64,000 bases of DNA from Heloderma charlesbogerti. Lineage: Eukaryota > Chordata > Lepidosauria > Squamata > Helodermatidae. The stretch lies in NCBI GenBank assembly GCA_026122225.1, contig JANEZZ010001374.1:62001-126000 (forward strand). The letters are read 5' to 3'. Position numbers and translations under genes: made by a program. The notes below the pieces were generated by a model. The model was not told where the DNA came from and made no database searches. It saw only the letters and a program-made list of their open reading frames with translations. Shown one piece after another: positions 20,638-30,965 of this stretch (positions within the stretch are counted from its first letter, which is position 1; each line of letters begins with the position of its first letter).

Positions 20638-21327
20638 CTAGCAGTCAGGATGCTTTCCCCTGATGTTCAGCCATAATCTGGCTTCCTGTAACTTGAGCCC
20701 ATTATTCCATGTCCTGCATTCTGGGATGATGGAGAAGAGGTGCTGGCCTTCCTTTCTGTGACAACCTTTCAAGTACCTGAAGAGCGCTATCCTATCTCCC
20801 CTCAGTCTTCTCTTCTCAAGGCTAAACATGCCCAGTTCTTCCAGTCTCTCTTCATAGGGCCTTGTTTTCAGTCCCCTGATCATCCTTGTTGCCCTCCTCT
20901 GAACCCTCTCCAGCTTGTCTGCATCTTTCTTGAAGTGTGGTGCCCAGAACTGGACACAATACTCCAGATGAGGCCTAACCAGTGCTGAGTAGAGGGGAAC
21001 TAGTACTTCCTGGGATTTGGAAGCTGTGTTTCTATTAATGCAGCCCAAAAGAGTATTTGCCTTTTTTGCAGCCACATCACATTGTTGTTTCATAGTCAGC
21101 TTGTGATCTACAACAATGCCAAGATCCTTCTTGCTTGTAGTGTTGTTGAGACACATATCCCCCATCTTGTAACTGTGCATTTGGTTTCTTTTTCCTAGAT
21201 GCAGAACTTGGCATTTATTCCTATTCAATTTCATTCTGTTATTTTCTGCCCAGTGCTCCAGTCTATCAAGATCACTTTGAATTTTGTTTCTGTCTTCCAA
21301 AGTATTATCTATCCTGCCCAATTTCAT
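20638..21327 (-). pseudogene. CR1 ORF2, C-terminal RT/thumb region
   Basis: A 229-codon frame holds NTLEDRNKIQSDLDRLEHWA, LGKRNQMHSYKMGD, KDLGIVVDHKLTM, LYSALVRPHLEYCVQFWAP and ERVQRRATRMIRGL, the conserved CR1 C-terminus. Just upstream (near 21335) eight bases present in the 34-kb copy are missing. That deletion removes most of the KFADD catalytic motif and shifts the frame, so this RT is inactive. Confidence 0.92.
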
Positions 21328-21467
21328 GTCATCTGATCAGCATTCCCTGCACCTCCTTCTCCAAGTCATTAATAAAAATGTTGAAGAGCACAGGGCCCAG
21401 GACTGAGCTCTGCGGTACCCGGCTCATTACCTTTCCCCAGTTTGAGAAGAGCCCATTGATAAGCACT

Positions 21468-22272
21468 CTATGAGTCCTCTTCTGTAGACAACTGTGGATC
21501 CACCACAGATTCTGTAGCCAACTGCGGATTCGATGGCCTTGTAGGTCCCTTCCAACCCTTCTGTTCTATGACTCTATGACACCTGAGTGTTGTTTCATGT
21601 AGCCAACTTTGAGCTAGTTTGCTCCTCAGGATATCATGGGGCACTTTGTCGAAAGCTTTGCTGAAGTCGAGGTATATGATGTCTACAGCATTCCCACAGT
21701 CCACAAGGGAGGTTACTTGATCAAAAAATGAGATCAGGTGAGTCTGGCAGGATTTGTTCTTGACAAATCCATGTTGGCTTTGAGTAATCACTGCATTGTT
21801 TTCAAGGTGCTTATGGATGGATTGCTTTATAATCTGCTCCAGAATTTTCCCAGGGATTGATATCAGACTGACTGGTCTGTAGTTCCCAGGTTCCTCCTTT
21901 TTACCCTTTTTGAAGATGGGAACAACATTAGCCCTCCTCCAGTCATCTGTCATTTCACCCATCCTCCATGATTTCTCAAAGGTAATAGACAGGCTCTGAG
22001 AGTTCTTCTGCCCATTCCTTTATTACTCTAGGATGCAGTTCATCTGGCCCTGGAGATTTGAACTCATTCAAAGTAATTAGGTGTTCCTTGACCATATGCC
22101 AATCGATCTCAAGCTGCAATCCTGCCCCTTCAGCCTGTACTTCGCCTTTGCCAGTGGGGTCATAGACCCTCTTTTGGGAAAAGACTGAGCCAAAGTAGGA
22201 ATTGAGCGCTTCTGCCTTTTCGTTGTCATTGTTTATAATTTTGCCATCCTTATTTACTAGCTGAACCACCAT
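21468..22272 (-). pseudogene. CR1 ORF2, RT palm N-terminal part
   Basis: Two frames (21468-21962 and 21976-22272) cover IINNDNEKAEALNSYFGSVF, KSPGPDELHPRVIKEW, ANVVPIFKKGKKEEPGNYRP, VSLISIPGKILEQII and YLDFSKAFDKVPHDIL. A frameshift lies near 21970. Near 21525-21585 a short CR1 3' tail in the opposite orientation is inserted, with a duplicated TTCTGTAGCCAACTG stretch. Confidence 0.9.
21529..21583 (+). mobile_element. CR1 3' tail nested in CR1 ORF2
   Basis: CGATGGCCTTGTAGGTCCCT..TTCCAACCCTTCTGTTCTATGACTCTATGA is a CR1 terminus in + orientation. The flanking phrase ATTCTGTAGCCAACTG is duplicated beside ATCCACCACAG, as judged against the 34-kb copy. Confidence 0.75.
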
Positions 22273-22293
22273 TTCTTTCCTCTGTCTTTTACT

Positions 22294-22656
22294 TAGGGAT
22301 GTCAGAGAATTTTGCCACGAATCTCGGGGAGGCCAAATGCCAGCACATTCGGCCCCCCGAAATCGGTGGCGAAATGGTCTGTCCCCCCGCCCCCCCCAGG
22401 ACGGGACTTACCTTGGGCAGATCTTCCTGGCGGCGGCGGCTCCAGCAGCAGTTCGGCAGCAGTTTGGCAGTGGTGCAGCGGCGGCGGCTGTGGCGGACGG
22501 TCTTCCGACTGGCTGCCGCCGCCGCCATTTCCAGTTAAAAAAACAAAAAAATGAAAAAACGTGATAGGCTACGTAAAGATTTACATAGCCTATCATGGCT
22601 AGATTTTTAAAAAACACCATGATAGGCTACGTAAATGTGACTTTTGTACATCCCTA
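22294..22656. mobile_element. Nested-palindrome hAT-like element, copy 8 (363 bp, deleted)
   Basis: Perfect 8-bp TSD CTTTTACT (22286-22293, 22657-22664) inside CR1 ORF2; ends TAGGGATGTCAGAGAATTTT and TTTTGTACATCCCTA. It keeps the terminal hairpin block (22300-22380), the donor ACTTAC (22406-22411), the ATGGCGGCGGCGGCAGCC region and one intact TAGGCTACGTAAAGATTTACA palindrome (22562-22595; half-site TAGGCTACGTAAA). All the central modules and most of the other end are gone. Confidence 0.93.
22412..22528 (-). other. Conserved micro-ORF ending at splice donor (copy 8)
   Basis: ATGGCGGCGGCGGCAGCC at 22528 opens MAAAAASRKTVRHSRRRCTT and runs 39 codons to CCCAAG|GTAAGT (donor at 22411-22406). Here the frame continues open past the donor to 22289. 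The first ten residues match the A-type consensus although this copy is internally deleted. Confidence 0.5.
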
Positions 22657-22865
22657 CTTTTACTATGCACGTAGCTGAAGAAAGCCTTTTTGTTGTTTTT
22701 AGCATCCCTCGCTAACCTCAGCTCATTCTCAGCTTTAGCCTTCCTGACACCATCCTTGCATTTCTGTGCTACCTGCCTGTACTCTTCCTTTGTAGCTTGG
22801 CCTTCTCTCCACTTCCTATATGTGTACTTTTTTGTTTTCAGGTCATCTCTAAGCTTTTGGTGAAG

Positions 22866-23637
22866 CTACATTGGATTCTTCTGTTGTCTTCCACCTTTTT
22901 TTCTTGTTGGAATTGTTTGTAATTGTGCTTTGAGAATTTCCTTTTTTAAAAACTCCCACCCATTTTGGACTCCTTTTCTCGTTAGAGTCGCTTGCCATGG
23001 GACCTCACTTATCATTCTGAGTTTATTAAAATCAGCTTTCCTAAAATCCAGGGTATGCGTTTGGCTATACTCATCTTTTGCTTCCTTTAGAACCCATAAC
23101 TCAAGTATAACATGGTCGCTTTCCCCCAGGTTTCCTGTAACTGCTACTTTACCCACTAAGTCATCTCTGTTGGTTAGGATCAAGTCAAGGATAGCTGACC
23201 TCTAGTTCCTTCCTCTACCTTCTGTAGGAGGAAGTTATCCACCACACAAGTCAGGAATTTCCTGGAGGGGCCATGTTTTGCAGAATTTGTCTTCCAACAA
23301 GTATCAGGGAAATTGAAGTCCCCCGTTACTACTACATCATGCTTCCTTAAAACATTGGCTATTTGCTTTTCAAAAGTTTCATCCTTGTCTTCTCCATGAT
23401 TGGGTGGACGGTAGTAGACTACGACCACCATGTTCCTTTTATTCTTTGCTCCAGTTATTTTAACCCAGATGCTCTCGATGGGGCTACCAAGCTCATCCTC
23501 CTGTATTTCTGTGCAGATATATGTATTTTTCACATATAGTGCAACCGTACCTCCCTTTCTGTTCCTCCTGTTCTTTTTGAATAAGTTATATCTTTCAGTT
23601 GCTGTATTCCAGTCATTAGGGTCATCCCACCAAGTCT
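22866..23637 (-). pseudogene. CR1 ORF2, endonuclease domain (C-terminal part)
   Basis: Frames 23180-23533 and 22866-23183 carry SPIESIWVKI, VVVVYYRPPNHGEDKDE, VVTGDFNFPDTCW (APE catalytic Asp/Asn) and ESDHVILEL (catalytic Asp-His), followed by the linker to RT. A frameshift separates them near 23190. Upstream sequence reads ETWWDDPNDWNTATERYNLF up to the BovB insertion at 23645. Confidence 0.9.
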
Positions 23638-23644
23638 CAGTTAC

Positions 23645-26600
23645 TCCTTACTGTTGTTTATTCATTCAGTCACTTCTGACTCTTCGTGACTGCATGGGCC
23701 AGCCCACGCTAGAGCTTCTTGTTGGCCGTTGCCACCCCTAGCTCCCCCAAGGTCGAGTCCATCACCTCCAGAATATCATCCATCCATCTTGCCCTTGGTC
23801 AGCCCCTCTTCCTTTTGCCTTCCATTTTCCCTAGCATCAGCATCTTCTCCAGGGTATCCTGTCTTCTTATTATGTGGCCAAAGTACTTCAGTTTTGCCTT
23901 TAATATCATTCCCTCAAGTGAGCAGTTTGGCTTTATTTCCTGGAGTATGGACTGGATTGATCTTCTTGCAGTCCAAGGCACTCTCAGAATTTTCCTCCAA
24001 CACGACAGTTCAAACGCATCTATCTTCCTTCGCTCAGCCTTCCTTATGGTCCAGCTCTCGCAGCCATAGGTTACTATGGGGAATACCATTGCTTTAACTA
24101 TGTGGACCTTTGTTGTCACTGTGATGTCTCTGTGATGTCTTAACTATTTTATCAAGATTTGTCATTGCTCTCCTCCCAAGAAGTAAATGTCTTCTGATTT
24201 CCTGGCTGCAGTCAGCATCTGCAGTAATCTTTGCGCCTAGAAAGTCAAAGTCTGTCACTGCCTCCACGTTTTTTCCCTCTACTTGCCAGTTATCAATCAA
24301 GCTGGTTGCCATAATCTTGGGGTTTTTTGAGGTTTAACTGCAACTCCGCTTTTGCACTTTTCTCTTTCACCTTCATCATAAGGTTCCTCAGCTCCTCCTC
24401 GCTTTCAGCCATCAAAGTGGTATCGTCTGCATATCTGAGATGGTTAATGTTTCTTCCAGCGATTTTAACTCCAGCCTTGGCTTCATCAAGCCCGGCACGT
24501 CGCATGATGTGTTCTGCGTACAGGTTGAATAGGTAGGGTAAGAGTATACAACCCTGCCGTACTCCTTTCCCAATCTTAAACCAGTCCGTTGTTCCATGGT
24601 CTGTTCTTACCGTTGCTACTTGGTCGTTATACAGATTCCTCAGGAGGCAGACAAGATGACTTGGTATCCCCATTCCACCAAGAACGTGCCACAATTTGTT
24701 ATGATCTACACAGTCAAAGGCTTTAGAATAGTCACTAAAACAGAAATAGGTGTTTTTCTGAAACTCCCTGGCTTTCTCCATTATCCAGCGGATATTGGCA
24801 ATTTGGTCTCGAGTTCCTCTGCCTTTTCTAAACCCAGCTTGTACATCTGGCAATTCTCATTCCATGAATTGCTGGAGTCTACCTTGCAAGATCTTGAGCA
24901 TTACCTTACAGGCATGTGAAATAAGTGCCACTGTTCAATAGTTTGAACATTCTTTAGTGTTTCCCTTTTTTGGTATGGGGATATAAGTTGATTTCTTCCA
25001 ATCTGATGGCCATTCTTGTGTTTTCCAAATTTGCTGGCATATGGCATGCATCACCTTGACAGCATCATCTTGCAAGATTTTAAACAGTACAGCTGGGATA
25101 CCATCGTATCCTGCTGCCTTGTTATTAGCAATGCTTCTTGAGGCCCATTCAACCGCACTCTTCAGGATGTCTGGCTCTAACTCACTGACCACACCGTCAA
25201 ATCTATCCCCGATATTATTATCCTTCCTATACAGATCTTCCGTATATTCTTGCCACCTTTTCTTGATCTCTTCTGCTTCTGTTAGGTCCTTGCCATCTTT
25301 GTTTTTGATCATACCCATTTTTGCCTGGAATTTACCTCCGATGTTCCTAATTTTCTGGAAGAGGTCTTCTTCCACTTCCACACATTGCTTGTTTAAAAAT
25401 AATTCCTTATCTCTTCTGTCTAACCTCTGAATTTTGCATATAATTGGGCATATCTCCCCCTTTCACTGTTGCCTTTTGCTTTCCTTCTTCCTTGGGCTAC
25501 TTCCAGTGTCTCAGCAGAGAGCCATCTTGCCTTCTTGTTTTTCTTTTTCTTTGGGACGTTTTTTATTGCCACCTCCTGAACAATGTTGCGAACTTCTGTC
25601 CATAGTCTTTCTGGGACCCTATCTACTAAATCTAGTCCCTTAAATCTATTCTTCACTTCCACTGCATATTCATTAGGAATATTAGTGAGCTCATATCTAA
25701 CTGATCTGTGGATCTTCCCTATTCTCTTTAGTCTGATTCTAAATTGTGCAATACGAAGTTCGTGATCTGAACTCCAGTCAGCTCCAGGTCTTGTTTTTAC
25801 CGACTGTATAGATGTCTGCCACCTTTGGCTACAAAAGATGTGCTCAATCTGATTTCGGTGTCGACCATCTGGTGAAGTCCATGTATAAAGTCATCTTTTA
25901 GGTTGTTGGAAGAGTTTAGGTTTGTTATGCACAGTGAGTTGTCTTGACAAAATTCTATCAGCCTATGTCCCGCTTCATTTTGTTCTCCCAGACCATGCTT
26001 GCCTGTAATTCCAGGTGTCGTTTGACTACCCACGTTAGCATTCCAGTCTCTTGTAATGAAAATAACATCTCTTTTTGGTGTATTATCCAGTAGGTGCTGC
26101 AGATCCTCATAGAACTGATCTGCTTCTGCTTCTTCAGCATCTGTGGTTGGGGCGTATATTTGGATCATTGTGATGTTAAATGGCTTACCCTGAATTCAAA
26201 TTGAGATCATTCTATCATTTTTTGGATTGTATCCAAGCACTGCTTAACCTCTTTATTATTAATTATGAAGGCTACTCCATTTCTTCTGTCATCTGATGTG
26301 AAGTGGCCCATTCCAGTCCATTTCAGTTCACTGACACCCAAAATGTCTATATTTAATCTTGACATCTCCCCAATAACCACATCCAATTTGCCCTGGCTCA
26401 TAAATCTTACATTCCAGGTTCCTATGGTGTGTTGAGCTTTAGAACATCGGATTCATCATTCACCACCAGCACTGTCGGCCGCAAGCCGTCCTTTCGGCTT
26501 TGAGCTAGGTGCGTCATCACATCTGGGGCTAGTTGAACTTATCCTCTGTTCCTCCCCAGTAGCATTTCGACCATCTTCCGACCTGGGAGTCCCATCTTCC

Positions 26601-26819
26601 GATGGTATACCGACATATCTCTGGTTGTACTGATCCATTTAGTTTTCACGGCAAGAATATTGGGGTGGGTTGCCGTTACCTTCCCCAGGGATCATATTTA
26701 GTCTGACATCTCTGTCATGACCTTCCCATTTTGGGTGTCCCTTCATGGTTTAGCTCATGGCATCATTGAGGTGCTCAAGCTCCAGCACCACAACAAGGTA
26801 ACCATCTCCTTTGCTGGAG
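23645..26819 (-). mobile_element. Full-length RTE-BovB LINE inserted in CR1
   Basis: It is flanked by the 7-bp direct repeat CAGTTAC (23638-23644 and 26820-26826), exactly where the CR1 endonuclease frame ..YDLIGVT|ETWW.. is interrupted. Length 3175 bp. The 3' tail (minus strand) ends in the BovB motif antisense to TTCATTCAGTCACTTCTGAC. The 5' region at 26640-26819 matches the + strand copy (CTCCAGCAAAGGAGATGGTTAC is the rc start; quoted 20 or fewer: CAAAGGAGATGGTTACC). Confidence 0.94.
23799..26638 (-). pseudogene. BovB ORF (endonuclease plus RT), frameshifted
   Basis: Fragments in order from the 5' end: leader (26456-26638); endonuclease (26207-26401 with NIDILGVSELKWTGMG; 25797-26168 with IYAPTTDAEEAEADQF and TRDWNANVGSQ, where GDW is RDW); linker (25420-25662); RT N-terminus (24935-25381); RT core (24293-24853 with EVQ-like VQAGFRKGRGTRDQ, FSDYSKAFDCVDHNKL and an intact LRYADDTTLMAES); and C-terminus (23799-24312 with YGCESWTIRKAERR). 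The catalytic YADD is preserved, unlike the copy at 10 kb, but at least five frameshifts or stops kill the ORF. Confidence 0.92.
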
Positions 26820-26826
26820 CAGTTAC

Positions 26827-27057
26827 ACCTATCAAGTCATAATTTCCCTCCTGTATTAAGAGTTCAAGTTCATTCTGTTTGTTTACCATACTCTGGGCAT
26901 TAGTATATAGACATTGAAGACCATGTGCTTCATGGTCTGGCTTTCTTCCTACATGTTTGTGAAGACTATTATTGGGCACTATTAGAGCTGTTCTTTCCGT
27001 TGCGGTGCATGAGCCTTCATCCATTGTTACCCCCAACTGTACGTCACCTTTCCCCAT
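26827..27057 (-). pseudogene. CR1 ORF2, N-terminus
   Basis: The frame starts MGKGDVQLGVTMDEGSCTAT and reaches QCLYTNAQSMVNKQNELELL and NYDLIGVT, the first motif of the CR1 endonuclease, where the BovB interrupts it. The catalytic Glu of ETWW lies on the far side of the BovB. Confidence 0.88.
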
Positions 27058-27203
27058 AGCATTCAGTTTAAAGCCCTCCTGATAAAGTTCTGCATGCTGT
27101 GTCCGAACACATTCTTGTCAGCCTTTGTGAGGTGCAACCCACCCCTTGCCAACAGTCCATCTTCCAGGAAGTATAGCCCGTGGTCCCAGAATCCAAATCT
27201 CTC

Positions 27204-27545
27204 TCATTGGCACCACCTTCGTAGCCAGTCATCCACCCAGAGTATTTTTCTTTCCCATTCTATCCCTCTTCTAACTACTGGAAGGATGGATGAGAAAACT
27301 ATCTGGGCCCCAAAGTTCTTGAGTTTCCTTCCCAAAGCTTCAAAGTCCGACGTGATTTCTTCGTAGCTCCGCTTGGCAATATCATTTGTTCTCACATGGA
27401 TAAGAAGAAAGGGATACCTGTCAGTGAGATTTATGAGTGCAGGCAACCCTTCAGTCATGTCTCTAATACACCCTCCTGGGAAACAGCATACCTGGCGAGT
27501 CCACGGGTCTTCGCAACATACTTGGGTTTCGATCCCACGCAGCAA
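27204..27545 (-). pseudogene. CR1 ORF1, esterase-like domain
   Basis: A 113-codon frame includes CFPGGCIRDMTEGLPALIN, LIHVRTNDIAKRSYEEITSD and GAQIVFSSILPVV. This is the SGNH/GDSL-type esterase that forms the C-terminal half of CR1 ORF1 proteins; VRTND corresponds to the family's block III G/ND motif with Gly replaced. It is a retroelement domain, not a host hydrolase. In the family it is thought to aid RNA or membrane association. Confidence 0.85.
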
Positions 27546-28090
27546 GGAGTCTCCTACTATTACTACTCTTCTCTTCTTGTTGTTCTGGCCTTGGTTTCAT
27601 CACCTTTGCTTGACTGACCTTCAGCTTCTTGCTTGCTCTCATGCAGGTTCCCCTATAATTCTTCCTCTGCAGGCTGTCCTCCAGTCTCATCCTCAAGTAC
27701 CTGGAAATGATTCCCTAGTTCCACTTCCTCCACTGGTGCTGAGTGTCTTCTAGTTCTTTTGCTCCTAACTGTCACCCTTTTCCAAGGAGTATCCTCTACT
27801 TCATTTTTCCTCGCCTCAGCATTTCCCTCTTCTGCCTCAGCTTGCTGTTGCTCTTCTAGCTCCTGTACTTCACTTTGCTGCTGTAGTTCCACCATTCTGT
27901 CCGAGAACTCTTCGTGTTCTCTTATTCCCTGGGGGGTCGACAGTCACGGCTCCAGTCCTCTTCCTTTTTCTTCCAGCAGTGTGATCAGCTTGCATTTGTT
28001 GCATGCGTAGGCCATGTTGTTCTCAGGCAAGAAAACAAACATGGCACACACCTTGCAGGTCACCGGCACTGGAGAGTCTTGTCCTTCCAT
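27546..28090 (-). pseudogene. CR1 ORF1, zinc-finger and coiled-coil N-terminus
   Basis: The probable start Met is at 28090: MEGQDSPVPVTCKVCAMFVF then ACNKCKLITLLEEK, giving a CxxC..CxxC zinc-binding pair spaced 18 residues apart. A stop at about 27945 interrupts it. The following frame 27653-27895 is Gln/Glu-rich and heptad-like (LQQQSEVQELEEQQQAEAEE), a coiled coil, then a basic patch VRSKRTRRHS. The order zinc finger, coiled coil, esterase is the standard CR1 ORF1 layout. Confidence 0.85.
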
Positions 28091-28480
28091 AGTCTGTTTT
28101 CCTTTTTGTGACTAGCTTTCTGATTGTTCTAGAGTAGCCTGCCCTTACTCACCGGAGATTAAAAACAGAGCCCCCCTGGTATGGAAGTGTGTGTTACAAG
28201 ACAAATAAATGAAAAAAAAAGTTTTTAAGAAAAACGTAGGGGCCTCCCCCTTGACCCCCATGCCAAACTCCCCTGGCCAACTCCTGTTTGCTCCCCCTGT
28301 TCTCTCACTGTGATCGCTCGGTCTGTGGGAGCTTGCTTGCCTCTGTAGTCCCTGGACCAGCTGGAGCAGCTTCCTCTGCTCTGATCTGCTCTGCTCTGCT
28401 CTGCTCTGCTCAACTGGGAGGTGGGAAACAGACCTCTGTCTCAGAACCAGAGAAGTTGGGAATGTATCTTGTGTCTCTAC
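28091..28480 (-). promoter_or_regulatory. CR1 5' untranslated/promoter region
   Basis: The sequence upstream of the ORF1 start is the only 5' region of CR1 present here. It is GC-rich on the minus strand and has an interrupted CAGAG/CTCTG pentamer array at 28372-28410. It should contain the internal promoter of the LINE, but I recognise no specific factor sites. The upstream limit is not certain. Confidence 0.5.
28372..28410. repeat. (CTCTG)n microsatellite
   Basis: Seven CTCTG-type pentamers in a row, one of them CTGATCTG, inside the CR1 5' region. Confidence 0.85.
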
Positions 28481-28786
28481 TTGGAAACTATGTTGTCCAC
28501 TACTGATCAGCAGCCCTTTTCTATTTAGCATGCTGAAAGTATTCATTATCTGTGCAGTACAGTTGCATACATATGACCATTTTATACCACATCAAGTGCA
28601 GGCATGGGGTAAAATTCCCCTTTACTGTTTGGTGGGGTAATATATTATAGAAGGTCCTGTTCACACATGCATGCACATTACTTCATTGTTCAGGACATGA
28701 TGACCTGCAGCTGAATGTGTGAAGTGACTCTTAATTGAAAAGCATTGTGGATGAAGGGAAAATGTAGTATCTGTCTGTGGAATCAA

Positions 28787-28922
28787 GGGGTGGTCAACTT
28801 GTAGCCCTCCAGGTGTTGGACTGTAAATTCTATAATCCCTTACCACTGGCTGTGCTGGCTATGGCTGAAGGAAGGTGCAGTCGAACAACATCTGGAGGGC
28901 CACAAATTGCCCACCCCTGGTG
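28787..28922. mobile_element. hAT MITE with CAGGGGTGG-type ends
   Basis: CAAGGGGTGGTCAACTTGTAG with CCCTCCAGGTGTTGGACTG on the left mirrors ACATCTGGAGGGCCACAAAT and TTGCCCACCCCTGG on the right. Termini CAGGGGTGG(T/G)CAA are typical of hAT elements and closely resemble the TAGGGGTGGACGA end of the nested-palindrome family. Confidence 0.75.
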
Positions 28923-29575
28923 TAGTCCAATATATGATGGCTTGCTTACACATGTATTTCATCATTCAGTTCTCCAAGGATCAAAGGATCAATATTCCTG
29001 TGTGAATTGACCTGGACTATGAGATACCAAGTGCTTCTATAGGGCCAAGCTGCAGTGGTTATATATAGTGGTTAGATTGGGATAAATTAAATATGTTGTT
29101 ACATTTTTTAGTGCCAATTACAACTTCCCTCCCAGAGTAAATAGTTTCAGGGGGTGGATTTCATTGGGACTGTGTTGTAAGAGGGAAGGGTTAATCCCCT
29201 TCCACCCATGCTGGAGTCCTAATCTTGATTAGGTTGGGGCATGGCTGCTTTTTTAAATAATTACAACATACACATGAAAAGACACATTTAGCATAATATG
29301 TGGTTTGTCCCAAACTTCATTACTGTACAAACATGGTCTGAGGGTACATGATGTAGCCAGTTTGTGAAGCTCAGTGTGTTTGGGCCTGGTCAGTGCCTGT
29401 GTGGGGAACTTCCTGGGAACCCATGGAGCCTTTAGCTCCATGATGAAAGAAAGGTGGAATATTTAGTATACTAACTGATAAATTTTTCTTCAAAAACGTC
29501 ATTTATCAACATGTAGTAAATAGTCATCGGTATCTGCCATAAGGATGCATATTAAAGTGGCCATACGGTAAACCA
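28923..29575. other. No gene seen
   Basis: Unique AT-rich sequence with no domain-bearing frame. Confidence 0.45.
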
Positions 29576-29579
29576 GCCT

Positions 29580-29705
29580 GCCTCAACCTGATATGTTGGA
29601 CTGCAACTCCCATCATTCCCAACCAGCATGTCCCACTGACCATGCTGACTGGGAATGATGGGAGTTGTAGCCCAACACATCTGGAGGGCACCAGGTTGGG
29701 GACAA
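29580..29705. mobile_element. Fold-back MITE copy (hAT-type)
   Basis: CTCAACCTGATATGTTGGAC and TGCAACTCCCATCATTCCCA pair with TGGGAATGATGGGAGTTGTA and CCCAACACATCTGGAGGG..CCAGGTTGGGG, giving arms over 50 bp with a short loop. Confidence 0.75.
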
Positions 29706-30775
29706 CAGCTGTAGACTATGCAAAAGAATTATGAAGCAATTTAAAACACTTGGGTGGAGGGATGTTATTCTCTCCCCCTCCCCTGTGTTTTCCAAAGATG
29801 CTTGTAAGTGCTTACTCAATACAGAGTACACTCACCACTAGTCTGGAGTGTTCTGATGTGTGATCGATGCATGTGTGCATTGCTTTGGCACCTCTTTATT
29901 GCATGTGGCTAGCCCCACATCAGCCCAGCTTGATCTAGGCAGACTTTGGCCTTATAAAAATACTTTTTGTAATGAATGCAACCATGACTGCATGATTATT
30001 TTGAAATGGTGGCAGCTGTCCATAGTGTGCACACCTTACCCCACCCCCAATATTCTCCCTTCCTCAGCTTCATGTCTGCGCATCTTCCACCTGACACTAG
30101 TCACTGGGAAGGCTTTTCATACAGTGCTTTCCGAGAACTTTTATTCCTACAGCTGGAGCCAACTTTCTCATTATTTGTTTCCAGTAAGTCAGAATACACC
30201 ATGTGCTCTTCAGTCGAGAATTCTATATTCCGTTGTTTCATTCAGTCATTTTGACACTCTTTCTGTTTCGTCCACCTTTATTTGGACATTTCATTTGGCA
30301 AATAGCTAATTAAGGACTGAAAAATTGGGGGAAATTTTGACAGGATTTTGACTAACTTAGAAATATGTACTTCATTGCAAATACCTGGTTTTGATTTGGC
30401 ATTACACTACTCGGGCTGTACAAATACTTTTCAACTGCATTCTTTCCCTGCAACTCTCTGCAAAGCGACTTCATCTTGTCAATGGGTTGTTTTACACATA
30501 GCACCAAATTATGGTTTGGTACTATATGAATGTGGTCCTTGTACTCCCTCCTCCCATTCTTAAGTCACCCCAGATCTTAGCAGTTGCTCCTCACAGGGGC
30601 ATTCCAAGGGTAATGTCTGTTTATATTTCTTTATCTGTTCTATACATCTTGAGTGATTTTTTTTTTTTTTAAAGTGTAGTGCTGTATCCCAAATGGTTAT
30701 ATGAATATGAGCATGTTCTGGGCACAAAAATGATTATGGCACTGTGGATTCCATGTGACAGTCTTTTGAAGTATA
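29706..30775. other. No gene seen
   Basis: The 149-codon frame at 29860-30309 has no recognisable motif and overlaps another frame. I treat it as chance. The remainder is AT-rich. Confidence 0.45.
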
Positions 30776-30778
30776 AGC

Positions 30779-30965
30779 ATCAGAACATACGCAGCTGCTT
30801 TATACTCAGTCAGACTCTTGGCCTATCTAGCTCAGTATTGTCAACACTGATTGACAACAGCTCTCAGTGTTTCAGACATGCATCTTTTCTAGCCCTACCT
30901 AGAGATGCTAGAGACTGAACCTGGGATCTCTGGCATGAAAGCACATGCTTTACTATCTGCCTATT
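30779..30965 (-). mobile_element. MIR-like tRNA-derived SINE
   Basis: CAGCTGCTTTATACTCAGTC..CTATCTAGCTCAGTATTGTC to GAGACTGAACCTGGGATCTC and GCATGAAAGCACATGCTTTACTATCTGCC. The last part is antisense to a tRNA-like head with B box (GGTTCAGTCTC on the minus strand). Related copies are at 52795-52965, 53425-53582 and 61590-61722. Confidence 0.75.

Larger units (their letters stand above)
20441..28480 (-). mobile_element. Near full-length CR1 LINE, split by BovB and a hAT-like copy
   Basis: The 3' end is at 20441 (two ATTCTATGATTCT-type repeats on the minus strand). Then come ORF2 (RT then endonuclease, reading upward), ORF1 (27204-28090) and a GC-rich 5' region with a CTCTG repeat (28372-28410). 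Subtracting the BovB (3175 bp) and the hAT-like copy (363 bp) leaves about 4.5 kb, the normal full CR1 length. ORFs are broken by frameshifts and deletions. The exact 5' end near 28480 is inferred. Confidence 0.92.

Noticed and set aside
27204..27545. Possible host esterase/lipase gene
   Set aside because: It lies between CR1 ORF1 coiled-coil and CR1 ORF2 in the right order and strand, so it is the CR1 ORF1 esterase domain.
29860..30309. 149-codon ORF as a host exon
   Set aside because: No recognisable domain, overlapping alternative frame, AT-rich composition and no splice context that I can support.
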